From assembly GCA_038239345.1 (NCBI GenBank), contig JBBSEX010000010.1, forward strand, positions 124,001-188,000: a stretch of 64,000 nt of DNA, given 5' to 3'. Shown here piece after piece: positions 10,225 through 19,242 of the stretch. Made by a program: the position numbers and the translations under genes. This DNA comes from JBBSEX01 sp038239345. Its GTDB lineage: Bacteria; Acidobacteriota; Terriglobia; Bryobacterales; Bryobacteraceae. Position 1 is the first letter of the stretch. Each line of letters opens with the position of its first letter. The notes beneath the pieces are model-generated. The model was not told the DNA's origin, did no database searches, and saw only the letters and a program-made list of their open reading frames with translations.

Positions 10225-10298
10225 TGGCTGGGAGACAGGGACTCGAACCCCGATACGCAGATCCAGATTCTGCAGTCTTACCATTAGACGATCTCCCA
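10225..10298 (-). tRNA. tRNA-Gln (anticodon CUG), 3' CCA encoded
   Basis: Read on the minus strand, the gene folds as a complete cloverleaf. The acceptor stem is TGGGAGA/TCTCCCA with the U1-A72 pair typical of tRNA-Gln. The D-stem is GTCT/AGAC, and the anticodon stem GCAGA/TCTGC encloses the seven-base loop ATCTGGA with anticodon CTG. The T-arm contains GGTTCGAGTCC. The discriminator is G, followed by an encoded CCA at 10225-10227. It reads CAG codons. Confidence 0.96.
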
Positions 10299-10366
10299 AT
10301 GAGTTCGTACAGCCTCAAGTTTATCACACCGGATGTTGGGCATCATCTGGGTTCTGAGGCGCCCGG

Positions 10367-10990
10367 CTACTGCTCTTTCGCTAGAAATTTCGCGCCTAAA
10401 GCCCCGCCCGCCGCGGGTAAACCCGTGAACATCAGAAAGAACAACACCAGGAAAAACAACACGCCCGAGGGTGTGCTGAAGACTTCGCGAGCTTGATCGA
10501 TGGAGGCTTGCGGGACGCCGCTGGAAGCCATTTGTTCGCGGAACAATCCTGGATCGTTATACACGGCGACTGCCGAAAAAGCCAGGAAGACGATCATGAT
10601 GACGAAGCAGAAAATCCCTGTAATCCAACCCATTCTGGCACCGCTGATAATGGATACCGGCAGACCCGTGCTGCGGCGGTATAGATAGACCGCCACGAAA
10701 CCTGCGAAGACCGGCAACACGATGGTGAGTGCCGGCATCTGGCCGGCGAGGATCATCAGGAAAAAAGTCAGACTACCCAATAGCAGTGCGATGCGAACTG
10801 CCTTCGAGTTGCGGAATCCGATTTCCGGGGGAGCCGTTGGCGCAGGAAGTGGAGGCGGCGGAAGTTCAGCGGGAGCTTCTAAAGAATCATCGGCGTGTGG
10901 ATCGATTTCTTCACGCTGGGGCTTGCCGCATTTGTGGCAAAACCGCGCGTCCGGCGGGAGTTCAGCGCCGCAGGTGCAATATTCAGGCAC
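10367..10990 (-). CDS. zinc-ribbon membrane protein of unknown function
   Basis: This 207-residue protein begins with a short zinc ribbon (CTCGAELPPDARFCHKCGK, a Cx1C...CxxC pair), followed by a Pro/Glu-rich linker and a membrane domain. About four hydrophobic segments are visible: roughly residues 68-110 (two helices), 125-150 and 180-200. The arrangement of an N-terminal cytosolic zinc ribbon plus polytopic membrane part is widespread in Acidobacteriota, and no reaction has been assigned. It lies alone between the tRNA-Gln gene and the divergent dehydrogenase gene. The existence of the gene is well supported; its function is not. Confidence 0.75.
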   Translation of the reverse strand: MPEYCTCGAELPPDARFCHKCGKPQREEIDPHADDSLEAPAELPPPPLPAPTAPPEIGFRNSKAVRIALLLGSLTFFLMILAGQMPALTIVLPVFAGFVAVYLYRRSTGLPVSIISGARMGWITGIFCFVIMIVFLAFSAVAVYNDPGLFREQMASSGVPQASIDQAREVFSTPSGVLFFLVLFFLMFTGLPAAGGALGAKFLAKEQ

Positions 10991-11051
10991 GCCTTGAGTA
11001 TAGCGCTTGCTGACCCGTTACATGCGGAAAGGTACACTGGAAAGTCAACCC

Positions 11052-12017
11052 ATGGAACACCTCACGCTGCTTGTTGTTGGCGATCCTCACAATCCCGTCA
11101 TGCGAATGATGGAACGCTTGGAAGGCGTCTCTGTTCACATTAGTAACGATGCGGCGGAGCTGGAGAAGCTCGCGCCCGACGCCGATATTCTATTGAACAC
11201 CTTGTTCGCCGGAGCGCTTTTTCGCACGGCATTCCCCAAGGCCACTAAGCTTCGCTGGGCGCACACGCTGGCCACGGGGGTGGATGGCTTTATCTTTCCC
11301 GAGTTGAAAGCGAGTCCCGTGCCGTTGACGAATGCCCGCGGCGCCTTTAAGCGATCGCTGGGCGAATATGTTGTAACTGCCATGCTCTATTTCGCCAAAG
11401 ATCTACGTCGATTGCTGCGGCAGCAAGCGGCGAATGTGTGGGAACCGTTTGAGGTGGAAGAACTCAACGGCAAGACCCTGGGGATTATCGGTTACGGCGA
11501 GATTGGGCGGGCCGCGGCCGAACGTGCCAGACCTTTCGGCATGCGGATTTTAGCGCTGCGCCGCAGGCCCGAGATCTCCGCCGCCGATCCGCTAGTGGAC
11601 GGAGTTTACGGACCCTCGCAGTTGAACGAACTAATCGCCCAGTGCGACTATCTGATGCTCTCCACGCCGCATACGCCGGACACCGACGGGATGATTGGGG
11701 TACAACAATTGGCGTTACTGAAGGCGAATGCAGTTCTGATCAATGTGGGACGCGGCGCGGTAATCGATGAGGCAGCGCTGATCGAAATCCTGGAAGAGAA
11801 GCGCATTCGCGGCGCGGCGCTGGATGTTTTTCAGAAGGAGCCCCTGGCACCCGGTCATCCGTTTTATCGCCTGGAAAACGTGCTTCTCTCTCCCCATTGC
11901 GCGGACCGTCACGAAGGGTGGCTGGCGCTTTCGATGGAAATCTTCCTGCGCAACTTCGCGAAGTTTCAGAACGGGCAGGCGCTTGAAAATATCGTCGACA
12001 AGCACGCTGGATACTAA
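11052..12017 (+). CDS. D-2-hydroxyacid dehydrogenase family protein
   Basis: From ATG 11052 the protein has 321 residues. This start is preferred over upstream TTG 11007 and ATG 11022 because GGAAAG lies seven bases before it. The central Rossmann motif is GKTLGIIGYGEIGRAAAERA, the NAD(P)-binding GxGxxG. The catalytic triad of the family is recognisable as the Arg in INVGRGAVID, the Glu in DVFQKEPL and the His in LLSPHCAD. The enzyme would reduce a 2-oxoacid or oxidise a D-2-hydroxyacid in the cytosol. It is followed after 11 bases by a fumarylacetoacetate hydrolase family gene and then a TetR regulator, which suggests a small catabolic operon for an organic acid that I cannot name. Confidence 0.9.
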   Translation: MEHLTLLVVGDPHNPVMRMMERLEGVSVHISNDAAELEKLAPDADILLNTLFAGALFRTAFPKATKLRWAHTLATGVDGFIFPELKASPVPLTNARGAFKRSLGEYVVTAMLYFAKDLRRLLRQQAANVWEPFEVEELNGKTLGIIGYGEIGRAAAERARPFGMRILALRRRPEISAADPLVDGVYGPSQLNELIAQCDYLMLSTPHTPDTDGMIGVQQLALLKANAVLINVGRGAVIDEAALIEILEEKRIRGAALDVFQKEPLAPGHPFYRLENVLLSPHCADRHEGWLALSMEIFLRNFAKFQNGQALENIVDKHAGY

Positions 12018-12028
12018 GGGGATCGAAG

Positions 12029-12880
12029 ATGAAATTAGCCACGATGCTGACGCCAAGAGGGAAGCAAGCGGCAGCCGTTTTGGGTGAGCGCGCGATCGAC
12101 TTATCGGGCGCTGGATTCAGCGACGTGCTATCCGTTCTGCAAGCCGGATCGGAGGAGCGGGCGAAGTTGGAGAACTGGCTCTATCATCCCCCGGCCGAAG
12201 CGGAGATAGCGCTATCGGCGGCTACTTTGCTGGCACCGATTCCCAGGCCGCCGAAGCTGATTTGCATCGGTCTTAACTATCGCGAGCATGCCATCGAATC
12301 GAAGATGGAGATTCCCAAAACGCCGACGGTATTTTGCAAATTCACCACGGCGATCATTGGTCCAGGAGCTCCCATCGTGCTCCCCAAGACGTCGACTCAG
12401 CCCGATTATGAGGCCGAGCTCGCGTTTGTAATCGGTAAGGGGGGCCGCCATATTCAGGCCGGCGATTGGAAGCAGCATGTATGGGGCTATACGATGGTGA
12501 ACGATGTCAGCGCCCGCGATTATCAGATGGCCTCCACGCAATGGCTAATGGGCAAGACCTTCGATACGTTCGCACCCATGGGACCCTACCTTGTTTCCGC
12601 CGACGAGATTGAAGACCCACACAATCTCGGCATCAGCTTAAGGATCGGCGACGAGGTGCTGCAAAACTCCAACACCGACGAGCTGATCTTCAAGATTCCC
12701 GAACTGGTGGCGTTCTTATCGAGTGTATTCACGCTTGAAACGGGCGATGTCGTTTGCACTGGCACCCCGTCGGGTGTCGGATTCGCGCGCAAACCACCAC
12801 GCTACCTGAAGGCCGGCGATCAGGTAACGGTTGCCGTACAAGGTTTAGGCGAATTGCAGAATCCGGTGATCGCCGAGTAA
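12029..12880 (+). CDS. fumarylacetoacetate hydrolase (FAH) family protein
   Basis: This 283-residue protein has a short N-terminal domain and the FAH catalytic fold from about residue 70 (LICIGLNYREHAIES). Metal-binding residues are visible in DYEAELAFVIGKG and in GYTMVNDVSARDYQ, and the C-terminal DVVCTGTPSGVGFARKPPRYL loop is characteristic. Members cleave carbon-carbon bonds of 2,4-dioxo acids or decarboxylate or hydrate related compounds with Mg2+. GAAG lies just before the ATG. The gene sits between the hydroxyacid dehydrogenase and the TetR gene with spacings of 11 and 6 bases, which fits a shared degradation route. Confidence 0.92.
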   Translation: MKLATMLTPRGKQAAAVLGERAIDLSGAGFSDVLSVLQAGSEERAKLENWLYHPPAEAEIALSAATLLAPIPRPPKLICIGLNYREHAIESKMEIPKTPTVFCKFTTAIIGPGAPIVLPKTSTQPDYEAELAFVIGKGGRHIQAGDWKQHVWGYTMVNDVSARDYQMASTQWLMGKTFDTFAPMGPYLVSADEIEDPHNLGISLRIGDEVLQNSNTDELIFKIPELVAFLSSVFTLETGDVVCTGTPSGVGFARKPPRYLKAGDQVTVAVQGLGELQNPVIAE

Positions 12881-12886
12881 GCCCGC

Positions 12887-13537
12887 ATGGCAACTCCGGC
12901 GACAGCTCAGACAACAACCTCGATCGCTAAAGCGGGTGTTCGCGACAGTAAGAAGAAGGACACGCGGCGGCTGATCCTGAAATGCGCCAATGCTCTTTTC
13001 CACGAACGCGGATTCGCCGCTACCAAACTGGAAGATATCGCCACCGGCGCTGGTGTTCACAAACAAACGATTCTCCGCTACTTCGGCTCGAAGGAAGAAA
13101 TCGCCCTAGCTTTCCGGCAAGTGGCTCTGGAGAAATTTACGCAAGGGCTGCTGGATCCGGCGAGATCGATGCCGGTGCTGCAATACTGGCGTGCTTTCAT
13201 TGAATTATCCACCAGAGAAGTGATGGAGCGCGGCGACGTGCTGCGATACGCGAAGTTGGTCGTATCCGAACCGGCACTGGTTGCCGCGTCGCTTTCAATC
13301 TTCCTGCAATATGAAAATCTGTTGGCGGTTGCGCTCAGCCGTGAAGATGGTATCGATCCCGCAATCGACGTCTACAGCCGCATGCTGTCCGCGTTCCTAG
13401 TGGCCGGAAACTTCAGTATCGCCAGAAACATTCTGAGCCAAGGTGAGCTGGCGAATTATTCCAAGACTGCGCTCGCCGTCGTGGATTTTGCCATTCATCA
13501 ATTTCCAAAGCGCGAGGTTTGGAATCGGGCTCTTTAA
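12887..13537 (+). CDS. TetR/AcrR-family transcriptional regulator
   Basis: This 216-residue protein has a disordered N-terminal tail of about 25 residues, then the TetR helix-turn-helix region (ILKCANALFHERGFAATKLEDIATGAGVHKQTILRYFGSKEEIAL, about 30-75), in which the recognition helix is clear. The ligand-binding C-terminal part is divergent, so the effector cannot be inferred. It starts six bases after the FAH gene and so probably belongs to the same transcript, which may mean autoregulation of the dehydrogenase-FAH operon. The TonB receptor gene lies immediately downstream but has its own promoter; control of that promoter by this regulator is possible, but nothing in the sequence proves it. 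Confidence 0.92.
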   Translation: MATPATAQTTTSIAKAGVRDSKKKDTRRLILKCANALFHERGFAATKLEDIATGAGVHKQTILRYFGSKEEIALAFRQVALEKFTQGLLDPARSMPVLQYWRAFIELSTREVMERGDVLRYAKLVVSEPALVAASLSIFLQYENLLAVALSREDGIDPAIDVYSRMLSAFLVAGNFSIARNILSQGELANYSKTALAVVDFAIHQFPKREVWNRAL

Positions 13538-13572
13538 TCCAGCCCAAATAGTGTGACTGAGTAACATTTTCC

Positions 13573-13601
13573 TTGACTCTCTTCGCCAAGGGGGGTATAA
13601 A
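13573..13601 (+). promoter_or_regulatory. near-consensus sigma-70-type promoter of the TonB receptor gene
   Basis: TTGACT (13573-13578) is separated by exactly 17 bases from TATAAA (13596-13601). The spacer ends in a run of G. Transcription would start near 13608, giving a leader of about 25 bases that contains the ribosome-binding site AGGAGA (13623-13628), five bases before ATG 13633. Confidence 0.75.
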
Positions 13602-13632
13602 TACCTCAACTTACGGCATTTCAGGAGAGTCC

Positions 13633-16600
13633 ATGTCACGACTTGTTCTTGTTTGCGTTCTCGTATCTGTTTTGTCTGTCGCCTTGTTGGCGCAGGCACC
13701 TACCGGAACTATCTCCGGTACAGTATCCGATCAAACCGGTGCAGTTGTTCCCAACGCAAAAGTCCTCGTAATCAATAAAGATACCGGCCTTACGCGGGAA
13801 TTATTGTCAGGACCCGACGGATTTTTTACGGCCGCCGCGCTTCCATCCGGCAGTTATGAAGTGCGCGCCGAAGCAGCTGGTTTTCGCATGCTGGTGCGCG
13901 CGGCGCCGGTGGAAACGGGAACCACCACGAACGTAAACATGAGCATGCAAGTGGGTGCGAGCAAGGACGTCGTTTCGGTGGAAGACGCCGCGGCCAGCAT
14001 CAATTACGAGTCGAATACGATACAGGGCGTAGTGACGCGGCAGCAGATTGATAATCTGCCACTGAACGGACGGAGCTTCCTGAACTTGGCGCAACTGGAA
14101 CCGGGCGTACTTGTGACGCCGGCCAATCCGGCGCAGTTCAACGCGCAGTTCAGCGTATCGATACTGGGGGGTCCGGCCTCTCACACAGCGGTCACCGTTG
14201 ATGGCGGCAACGTTCGCAATCCTGTGGAGGGCGGGGTTGGCACGAATTTCTCGCAGGAGGTGGTGCAGGAATTCCAGCTTTCCAGCGTGAACTTCGACTT
14301 ATCTACGGGCATCACGGCGTTTGGCGCGATCAACGTTGTAACGCGATCCGGCGGAAACGATTTTCACGGGGCAGGCTATTTCTATTTTCGCGATCATAAT
14401 ATGGCGGCCTATCCGAGTTTGAATAGGAACGCCTTTACCGCCGATCCGTTCTTTGCCCGGCGGCAAGGCGGATTCTGGTTAGGGGGCCCGATAAAGCGCG
14501 ACAAGCTTTTTTTCTTTTTCAATTTTGAGAATACCAACCAGTCCGGCGTGTATATCGTGCAACCTGATTTGCCATCGCTGGCGGCATTCGGGACGATCGC
14601 CCCCGCACCCTATCACGGAAAACAGCTGAGCGCGAAATTCGATTATCGAATCAATGAAAAGAACTCGCTTTTCCTGCGCTATTCGCACGATGGAAATAAT
14701 AATAGCGGGCCTTTCGGCATCTCCGTACCGCCCTCGAATTTCGTTTCTAATCGCAACTGGTCTGACCAGAGTCTGATCGGAGTTACCAGCGTTGTTAGTC
14801 CGCGGATCGTAAATGATCTGCGATTCTCTTACTGGTATTGGCAAAATCGAAATACGCCCGCCGCCTGCACCGGCAGCACGTGCATCGGCACCGGGGGACC
14901 GGAGGTCTACGTAGTCAGCTCGAACAATTTTGTTTTAGGCAACAATTTCAACTCCCCACAGGGGCGCGATCTGCGACGTTACCCACTGTCCGACAACGTC
15001 ACGTGGCAGAAGGGCAGCCATCGCGTGAAATTCGGTGGCGAGTGGGAACTGGATAACGGGACGGGCTATTGGGGCTTCTTCGATCCCGCGCGAGTCTATC
15101 TGCTACCGCCTGAGTTACTGGGTCCAGCCGCCGCTTTATACGGGATTCAAAACGGCAAAGTGCAAACCGCGTCGGACCTTTTACGATTGCCAGTGGCGGC
15201 GTTCATCCTGGGGATTGGCGATCGCGCCCAACCGGCTTATAAGCTGGAGAACGCGCGGATCAACAATCGCTTCCACCTGTATGTGCAGGACACCTGGAAG
15301 GTTACGCCGCATCTGACGTTGAACTACGGAATGGGTTGGGAATTCGAAACGAATGTACTGAATTACGATCTTCCGCGTCCCGCTTATCTGGCGCCGTTAT
15401 ATGGCTCGGATTTGAGCGCGCCCTCCAAGCAGTATAGAAATTTTGAACCAGCCATCGGCTTCGCCTGGTCGCCTGGTAACCGGGCCAAGACAGTAATCCG
15501 CGGCGGCGCGGGAATTTTCTACGACACCCAGTTGGGATGGTGGCGTTTGGGCGAACGCGCGGTGCTGGGTGGATCCGGGCGGCAGTTCATCGGTAATGCT
15601 TCGGTGACGAATCCTGGGCCTGCTTTCCCCGGAATTCCAGTAGGCGGGACATTTGCCAATTTCGCTCCCTATTATGGCTACACCTATGGTGCGTTTCTGG
15701 CGCAGCTTCCCACGCTCCGATCGCAACAGGACGCGCTATTTCCAGGCAACGGAACGCAACCCCAGATCCTACTCTCAAAGCAAGCTAATGCGCTTGGAGC
15801 TTTATATCCACGGAACTTTCCGACGACGCAGGCGCAGCACTTCAATATCGGTGTACAGCATGAGATCATGACAAACTTGGTGGTTCAGGCCGACTTCGTA
15901 TACCGTCATTCCATTCATGGAACACCCGGGGGATTCTTTGGAGCAGCCGTGGATTACAATCGCTACTACTCGGTTGGCGGTCCGGTGATTCCGGCGTGTA
16001 CGTCGTTCGCGCAACAAAACAATCCCGCGGCACAATGTTCGGCGGGGCCGATCGATTTCTGGTGGCAGGGCGCGAACTCCACATATAAGGCGCTTCTCGT
16101 GAAGCTGGACAAGCGCTACTCGCGGCGCTATCTTTTCACGGCATCCTATGCTTATCAGAACAGCAAGAGCATTGGCGATGTCACACAGAATTTGAACAAC
16201 TACAACTCGACTTATGGTCCCGATCAGCCAAAAAATGTATTGAATATTTCCGGTGTAGTGGACCTGCCGTGGAAAATTCAGATCTCGCTACTCTCGGCAT
16301 TCATCAGCCGCCCACCCGTGGAACCCGTGATTAGCGGTGTCGATATCAGCGGCACCAACACGCAGTCCGGCGCATACACACCTCTGCCGGGCAATTCATA
16401 TAACGGCTGGCTAAGCCAGAGCCAATTGCAGAAGCTGGTGGCTGGTTACAACTCGACTTACAGCGGACAGTTGACCCCGGCGGCGTTGGCGGGCATCTCG
16501 CCCGGTCAAAAATTTCCCGTCGTGACGCTGCCGGCGCACTACAACCTTGGACATGACTTCACTTCACAGGACATTCGGCTAAGTAAAGCGATTCGCTTCA

Positions 16601-16785
16601 ATGATCGCTTTGAGCTGCGCCTGATAGCGGAAGCATTTAACATTCTGAACTTCGGGAACCTCACCGGCGATAATTTCAGCCTGAACTCACCGGCATCGTT
16701 CGGCCGGCCTACGCAGCGCGTTGGACAGACGTTTGGATCCGGCGGTCCGCGAGCGTTTCAGTTCGCCGGCCGATTTACTTTTTAA
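13633..16785 (+). CDS. TonB-dependent receptor, carboxypeptidase-regulatory (Oar-like) type
   Basis: From ATG 13633, preceded by AGGAGA, this is a 1050-residue outer-membrane protein. It has a signal peptide (VLVCVLVSVLSVALLAQA), then an Ig-like carboxypeptidase-regulatory domain (about 25-105, GTISGTVSDQTGAVVPNAKV), a plug with QIDNLPLNGRSFLNLAQLEPG, and a long beta-barrel ending in FQFAGRFTF, with the C-terminal Phe required for outer-membrane insertion. This architecture is greatly expanded in Acidobacteriota and is usually linked to uptake or binding of large ligands, sugars or peptides. No substrate-specific enzyme lies next to it. The 3' end overlaps the convergent glycosyltransferase gene by 11 bases. 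Confidence 0.92.
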   Translation: MSRLVLVCVLVSVLSVALLAQAPTGTISGTVSDQTGAVVPNAKVLVINKDTGLTRELLSGPDGFFTAAALPSGSYEVRAEAAGFRMLVRAAPVETGTTTNVNMSMQVGASKDVVSVEDAAASINYESNTIQGVVTRQQIDNLPLNGRSFLNLAQLEPGVLVTPANPAQFNAQFSVSILGGPASHTAVTVDGGNVRNPVEGGVGTNFSQEVVQEFQLSSVNFDLSTGITAFGAINVVTRSGGNDFHGAGYFYFRDHNMAAYPSLNRNAFTADPFFARRQGGFWLGGPIKRDKLFFFFNFENTNQSGVYIVQPDLPSLAAFGTIAPAPYHGKQLSAKFDYRINEKNSLFLRYSHDGNNNSGPFGISVPPSNFVSNRNWSDQSLIGVTSVVSPRIVNDLRFSYWYWQNRNTPAACTGSTCIGTGGPEVYVVSSNNFVLGNNFNSPQGRDLRRYPLSDNVTWQKGSHRVKFGGEWELDNGTGYWGFFDPARVYLLPPELLGPAAALYGIQNGKVQTASDLLRLPVAAFILGIGDRAQPAYKLENARINNRFHLYVQDTWKVTPHLTLNYGMGWEFETNVLNYDLPRPAYLAPLYGSDLSAPSKQYRNFEPAIGFAWSPGNRAKTVIRGGAGIFYDTQLGWWRLGERAVLGGSGRQFIGNASVTNPGPAFPGIPVGGTFANFAPYYGYTYGAFLAQLPTLRSQQDALFPGNGTQPQILLSKQANALGALYPRNFPTTQAQHFNIGVQHEIMTNLVVQADFVYRHSIHGTPGGFFGAAVDYNRYYSVGGPVIPACTSFAQQNNPAAQCSAGPIDFWWQGANSTYKALLVKLDKRYSRRYLFTASYAYQNSKSIGDVTQNLNNYNSTYGPDQPKNVLNISGVVDLPWKIQISLLSAFISRPPVEPVISGVDISGTNTQSGAYTPLPGNSYNGWLSQSQLQKLVAGYNSTYSGQLTPAALAGISPGQKFPVVTLPAHYNLGHDFTSQDIRLSKAIRFNDRFELRLIAEAFNILNFGNLTGDNFSLNSPASFGRPTQRVGQTFGSGGPRAFQFAGRFTF

Positions 16786-18850
16786 GAGATCCCAGGGATT
16801 CGTGAGTGGGGGAATCCAGTGGCGCGCGAAAATTGGGTCCCCCCAAGTTGAAATCCGGAACGGCGTGCTCGTCTTGCGTGAGGTTTGGGCTGTAGAACGG
16901 ATCGCCGTCCGCCAACAGGTCGCTCCAGCGGGTTAAAAACATCCGCCGTTCCTCACTGCGGACACCGGCACTACGAGTTTGACACTCATCATGCTGCAGC
17001 ACCGCGCAAGCTTCATAGATCACTCGATAGCCGGCTTGGCGGGCGCGTAAACACAGATCGACATCGTTGAAATTGACCGGGAATAGAAGATCGAATCCAC
17101 CCAGTTCCTGGAATAACGACTTTCGAATTCCAAGGCAAGCGCCCGTGACGGCCGAGACTTCGCGCGTGAATTCGAACCAGTTCCAGTAGTCGCTTGCAAA
17201 AGCCCCACGGCCGGGATGCGCTCCGCCTTGCGATATGCTGAGCACCATCCCGGCATGCTGAATCGTCCCGGCGGGGTATAACAGCTTCGCGCCCACTACA
17301 CCAACACCAGGCCGTTGCAGATGCCCTACCATGTTCTCCAGCCACCCGCCTTCCAGGGGCTTCACGTCGTCATTGAGAAACAGCAGAATGTCGCCCGAAG
17401 CAGCCGCCGCGGCGTTGTTATTCATTCGCGCAAAATGAAACGGGCCCGAATGCACCACCTGCTGGCAACCGAATTCTTCAATCACTTTGTGAATCGCACT
17501 ATCGTCGCCGGTCTGATGCACCGCGATCATTAATTCCAGAGACGGGTAGGTGGTGGTTCGATGCACTGCCTCCAGGCACCGGCGCAGCAGCTTCGGATTT
17601 CGCGAGCAGATAATGACACTCACCGTGGGCATTGGCTGTGGCCTGTGCTGCACGTGATAGGTATTCGGGAACGGGCCGTCTTCAACTTGAGCCTGCCACC
17701 CGCGGCGACGCGCAGCGTCTTCGAGCGCGCGACGGCCGGCTTCCTGCGTGTAGGGCTTAGCCTTGGGATCGGCACTGGTGGAATCATCGTGGCAGCGCCA
17801 ATGATAAAGAACCTTGGCGACGTGATGAATCTTTCGCTCTTCGTCTGTCAGGCGAAGCGCCAGATCATAATCCTGAGCTCCGTCATAGCCGGCGCGGAAC
17901 CAGCCAACCCGGTCGAGAAGGGGCCGCGCCACTACCAGGAAATGGTTCAGGTACATGCATCCCGTTAATAAATCTGGCGACCAATCCGGCTTGAAATTCT
18001 GGCGGCGGGGAGTGGCATTCGAAAACACCTGATCTTCGTCGGTATAAACAATATCGATGGCCTGATCCTGCAACGCCTCCGCTACGTAGTGGAGAGCATA
18101 AGGAGAGAGGAAATCGTCATGGTCCAGAAATCCCGCGTATTCGCCACTCGCCATTTTACCGGCGCGATTTAAAGCCCCGGATATTCCCAAATGGGTGCTG
18201 GATGAAACCACCTGAATTCTTGTATCGGTACGGGCAATATCCGCTAAATATTCCCGAACCCACTGCTGTTCGGACGCGTCGTCGCAGAGGCACAATTGCC
18301 AATGCGGATAGGATTGTCTGACAACGGACTGCACCGCTGCCTCCAGCCACTCGCGCTTCGGATTATGTACCGGAACTACGATGCTGATAGTGGGCTGCCG
18401 GGCGAATCGACGCGCACGCTCCTGATGCCAACCGACGGATGGCATGGTCGATTCGGTGGCCTTCCACCAGCGTTGATAGACCGACTGACGAGCCTCCGAT
18501 TGCGCAAACTTGAGGTACATGGGATGTAGCGGAGAGCGCAGTAGCAGGCGTCCCAAACGCTTTTTGTTGATATCGACGAATCTTCCGGTTGCGCGGAGAA
18601 CGCGAAATATCAAGCTGTTCTCAATAGCGGTGATGCGCTGCTCTAGATAATCTTGAGTTTGAAGATAGCCTTCAATTTCGGAGGAGATGGTATCGCGTGT
18701 TCGCTGAACGCCGGCTAATAACCGGTCCATTCGTTCTACAAGATCGAGCAGTTGTCCGCGTGTCTCCAAGAAATCGGATCCACCCGCGCGAGTCCGTAAG
18801 AGCGCAAGCTCTTTTTGGATTTCTTTCTCAATTTCGTTGTGCCGGTTCAT
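16775..18850 (-). CDS. double GT2 glycosyltransferase with N-terminal coiled coil
   Basis: This 691-residue protein begins with about 75 residues of predicted coiled coil, followed by two family-2 glycosyltransferase domains. The first, at about residues 152-380, opens with TISIVVPVHNPKREWL and has DDAS and LDHDDFL as nucleotide-sugar/metal motifs. The second, at about 410-650, opens with TVSVIICSRNPKLL and has LFLNDDVKPLEGGWL and FNDVDLCLRARQAGY. Such tandem GT2 proteins build O-antigen-like or surface glycans. The gene follows the small membrane protein of the Lgt/radical SAM operon by 41 bases on the same strand and may be co-transcribed. The start ATG lacks a strong ribosome-binding site. 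The last 11 bases overlap the TonB receptor gene. Confidence 0.87.
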   Translation of the reverse strand: MNRHNEIEKEIQKELALLRTRAGGSDFLETRGQLLDLVERMDRLLAGVQRTRDTISSEIEGYLQTQDYLEQRITAIENSLIFRVLRATGRFVDINKKRLGRLLLRSPLHPMYLKFAQSEARQSVYQRWWKATESTMPSVGWHQERARRFARQPTISIVVPVHNPKREWLEAAVQSVVRQSYPHWQLCLCDDASEQQWVREYLADIARTDTRIQVVSSSTHLGISGALNRAGKMASGEYAGFLDHDDFLSPYALHYVAEALQDQAIDIVYTDEDQVFSNATPRRQNFKPDWSPDLLTGCMYLNHFLVVARPLLDRVGWFRAGYDGAQDYDLALRLTDEERKIHHVAKVLYHWRCHDDSTSADPKAKPYTQEAGRRALEDAARRRGWQAQVEDGPFPNTYHVQHRPQPMPTVSVIICSRNPKLLRRCLEAVHRTTTYPSLELMIAVHQTGDDSAIHKVIEEFGCQQVVHSGPFHFARMNNNAAAAASGDILLFLNDDVKPLEGGWLENMVGHLQRPGVGVVGAKLLYPAGTIQHAGMVLSISQGGAHPGRGAFASDYWNWFEFTREVSAVTGACLGIRKSLFQELGGFDLLFPVNFNDVDLCLRARQAGYRVIYEACAVLQHDECQTRSAGVRSEERRMFLTRWSDLLADGDPFYSPNLTQDEHAVPDFNLGGPNFRAPLDSPTHESLGSLKK

Positions 18851-18891
18851 TGTTGTCGCCGCGTTAATGCATTATCAGTTTATTCTAAACG

Positions 18892-19242
18892 CTAGCGGGA
18901 AAAAATAGTGAACGCCGCGCAAGCCGAGCACAACATCACACCGATAAATCCCGTGATTTCTATTCCAGTGACTGTAGAGAAGTGGCCTTTCCCCTGCTGT
19001 TGCAGGATCAGCGGCACCAGTGCGATCCACTGCGTTAATCCCCAACTAACCAATAATATTCGAGAAAAGCGTCCCAACCCGGCCGTGGAGGCAAGCAGCA
19101 GGCTCCCAATTCCGAAGATGAGTTGGATACCGCATCCCATCAGACAGCCCATTGCAATGTTCCCACGATCCGGCGTCGGTAAAAGCGGAACGGGAGGTTC
19201 TAGTTCCGGTGGTGGTAGCGGGGGTTGAGGCGTGATACTCAT
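18892..19242 (-). CDS. small membrane protein of the Lgt/radical SAM operon
   Basis: This 116-residue protein starts with about 28 mostly proline-rich residues, followed by three hydrophobic stretches (about 30-52, 60-80 and 92-114). Its ATG overlaps the stop of the radical SAM gene by four bases (ATGA), so the two are translationally coupled. I do not recognise a family. Its membrane location and coupling suggest it supports the radical SAM/Lgt-like pair at the membrane, but that is only inferred from position. Confidence 0.65.
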   Translation of the reverse strand: MSITPQPPLPPPELEPPVPLLPTPDRGNIAMGCLMGCGIQLIFGIGSLLLASTAGLGRFSRILLVSWGLTQWIALVPLILQQQGKGHFSTVTGIEITGFIGVMLCSACAAFTIFSR

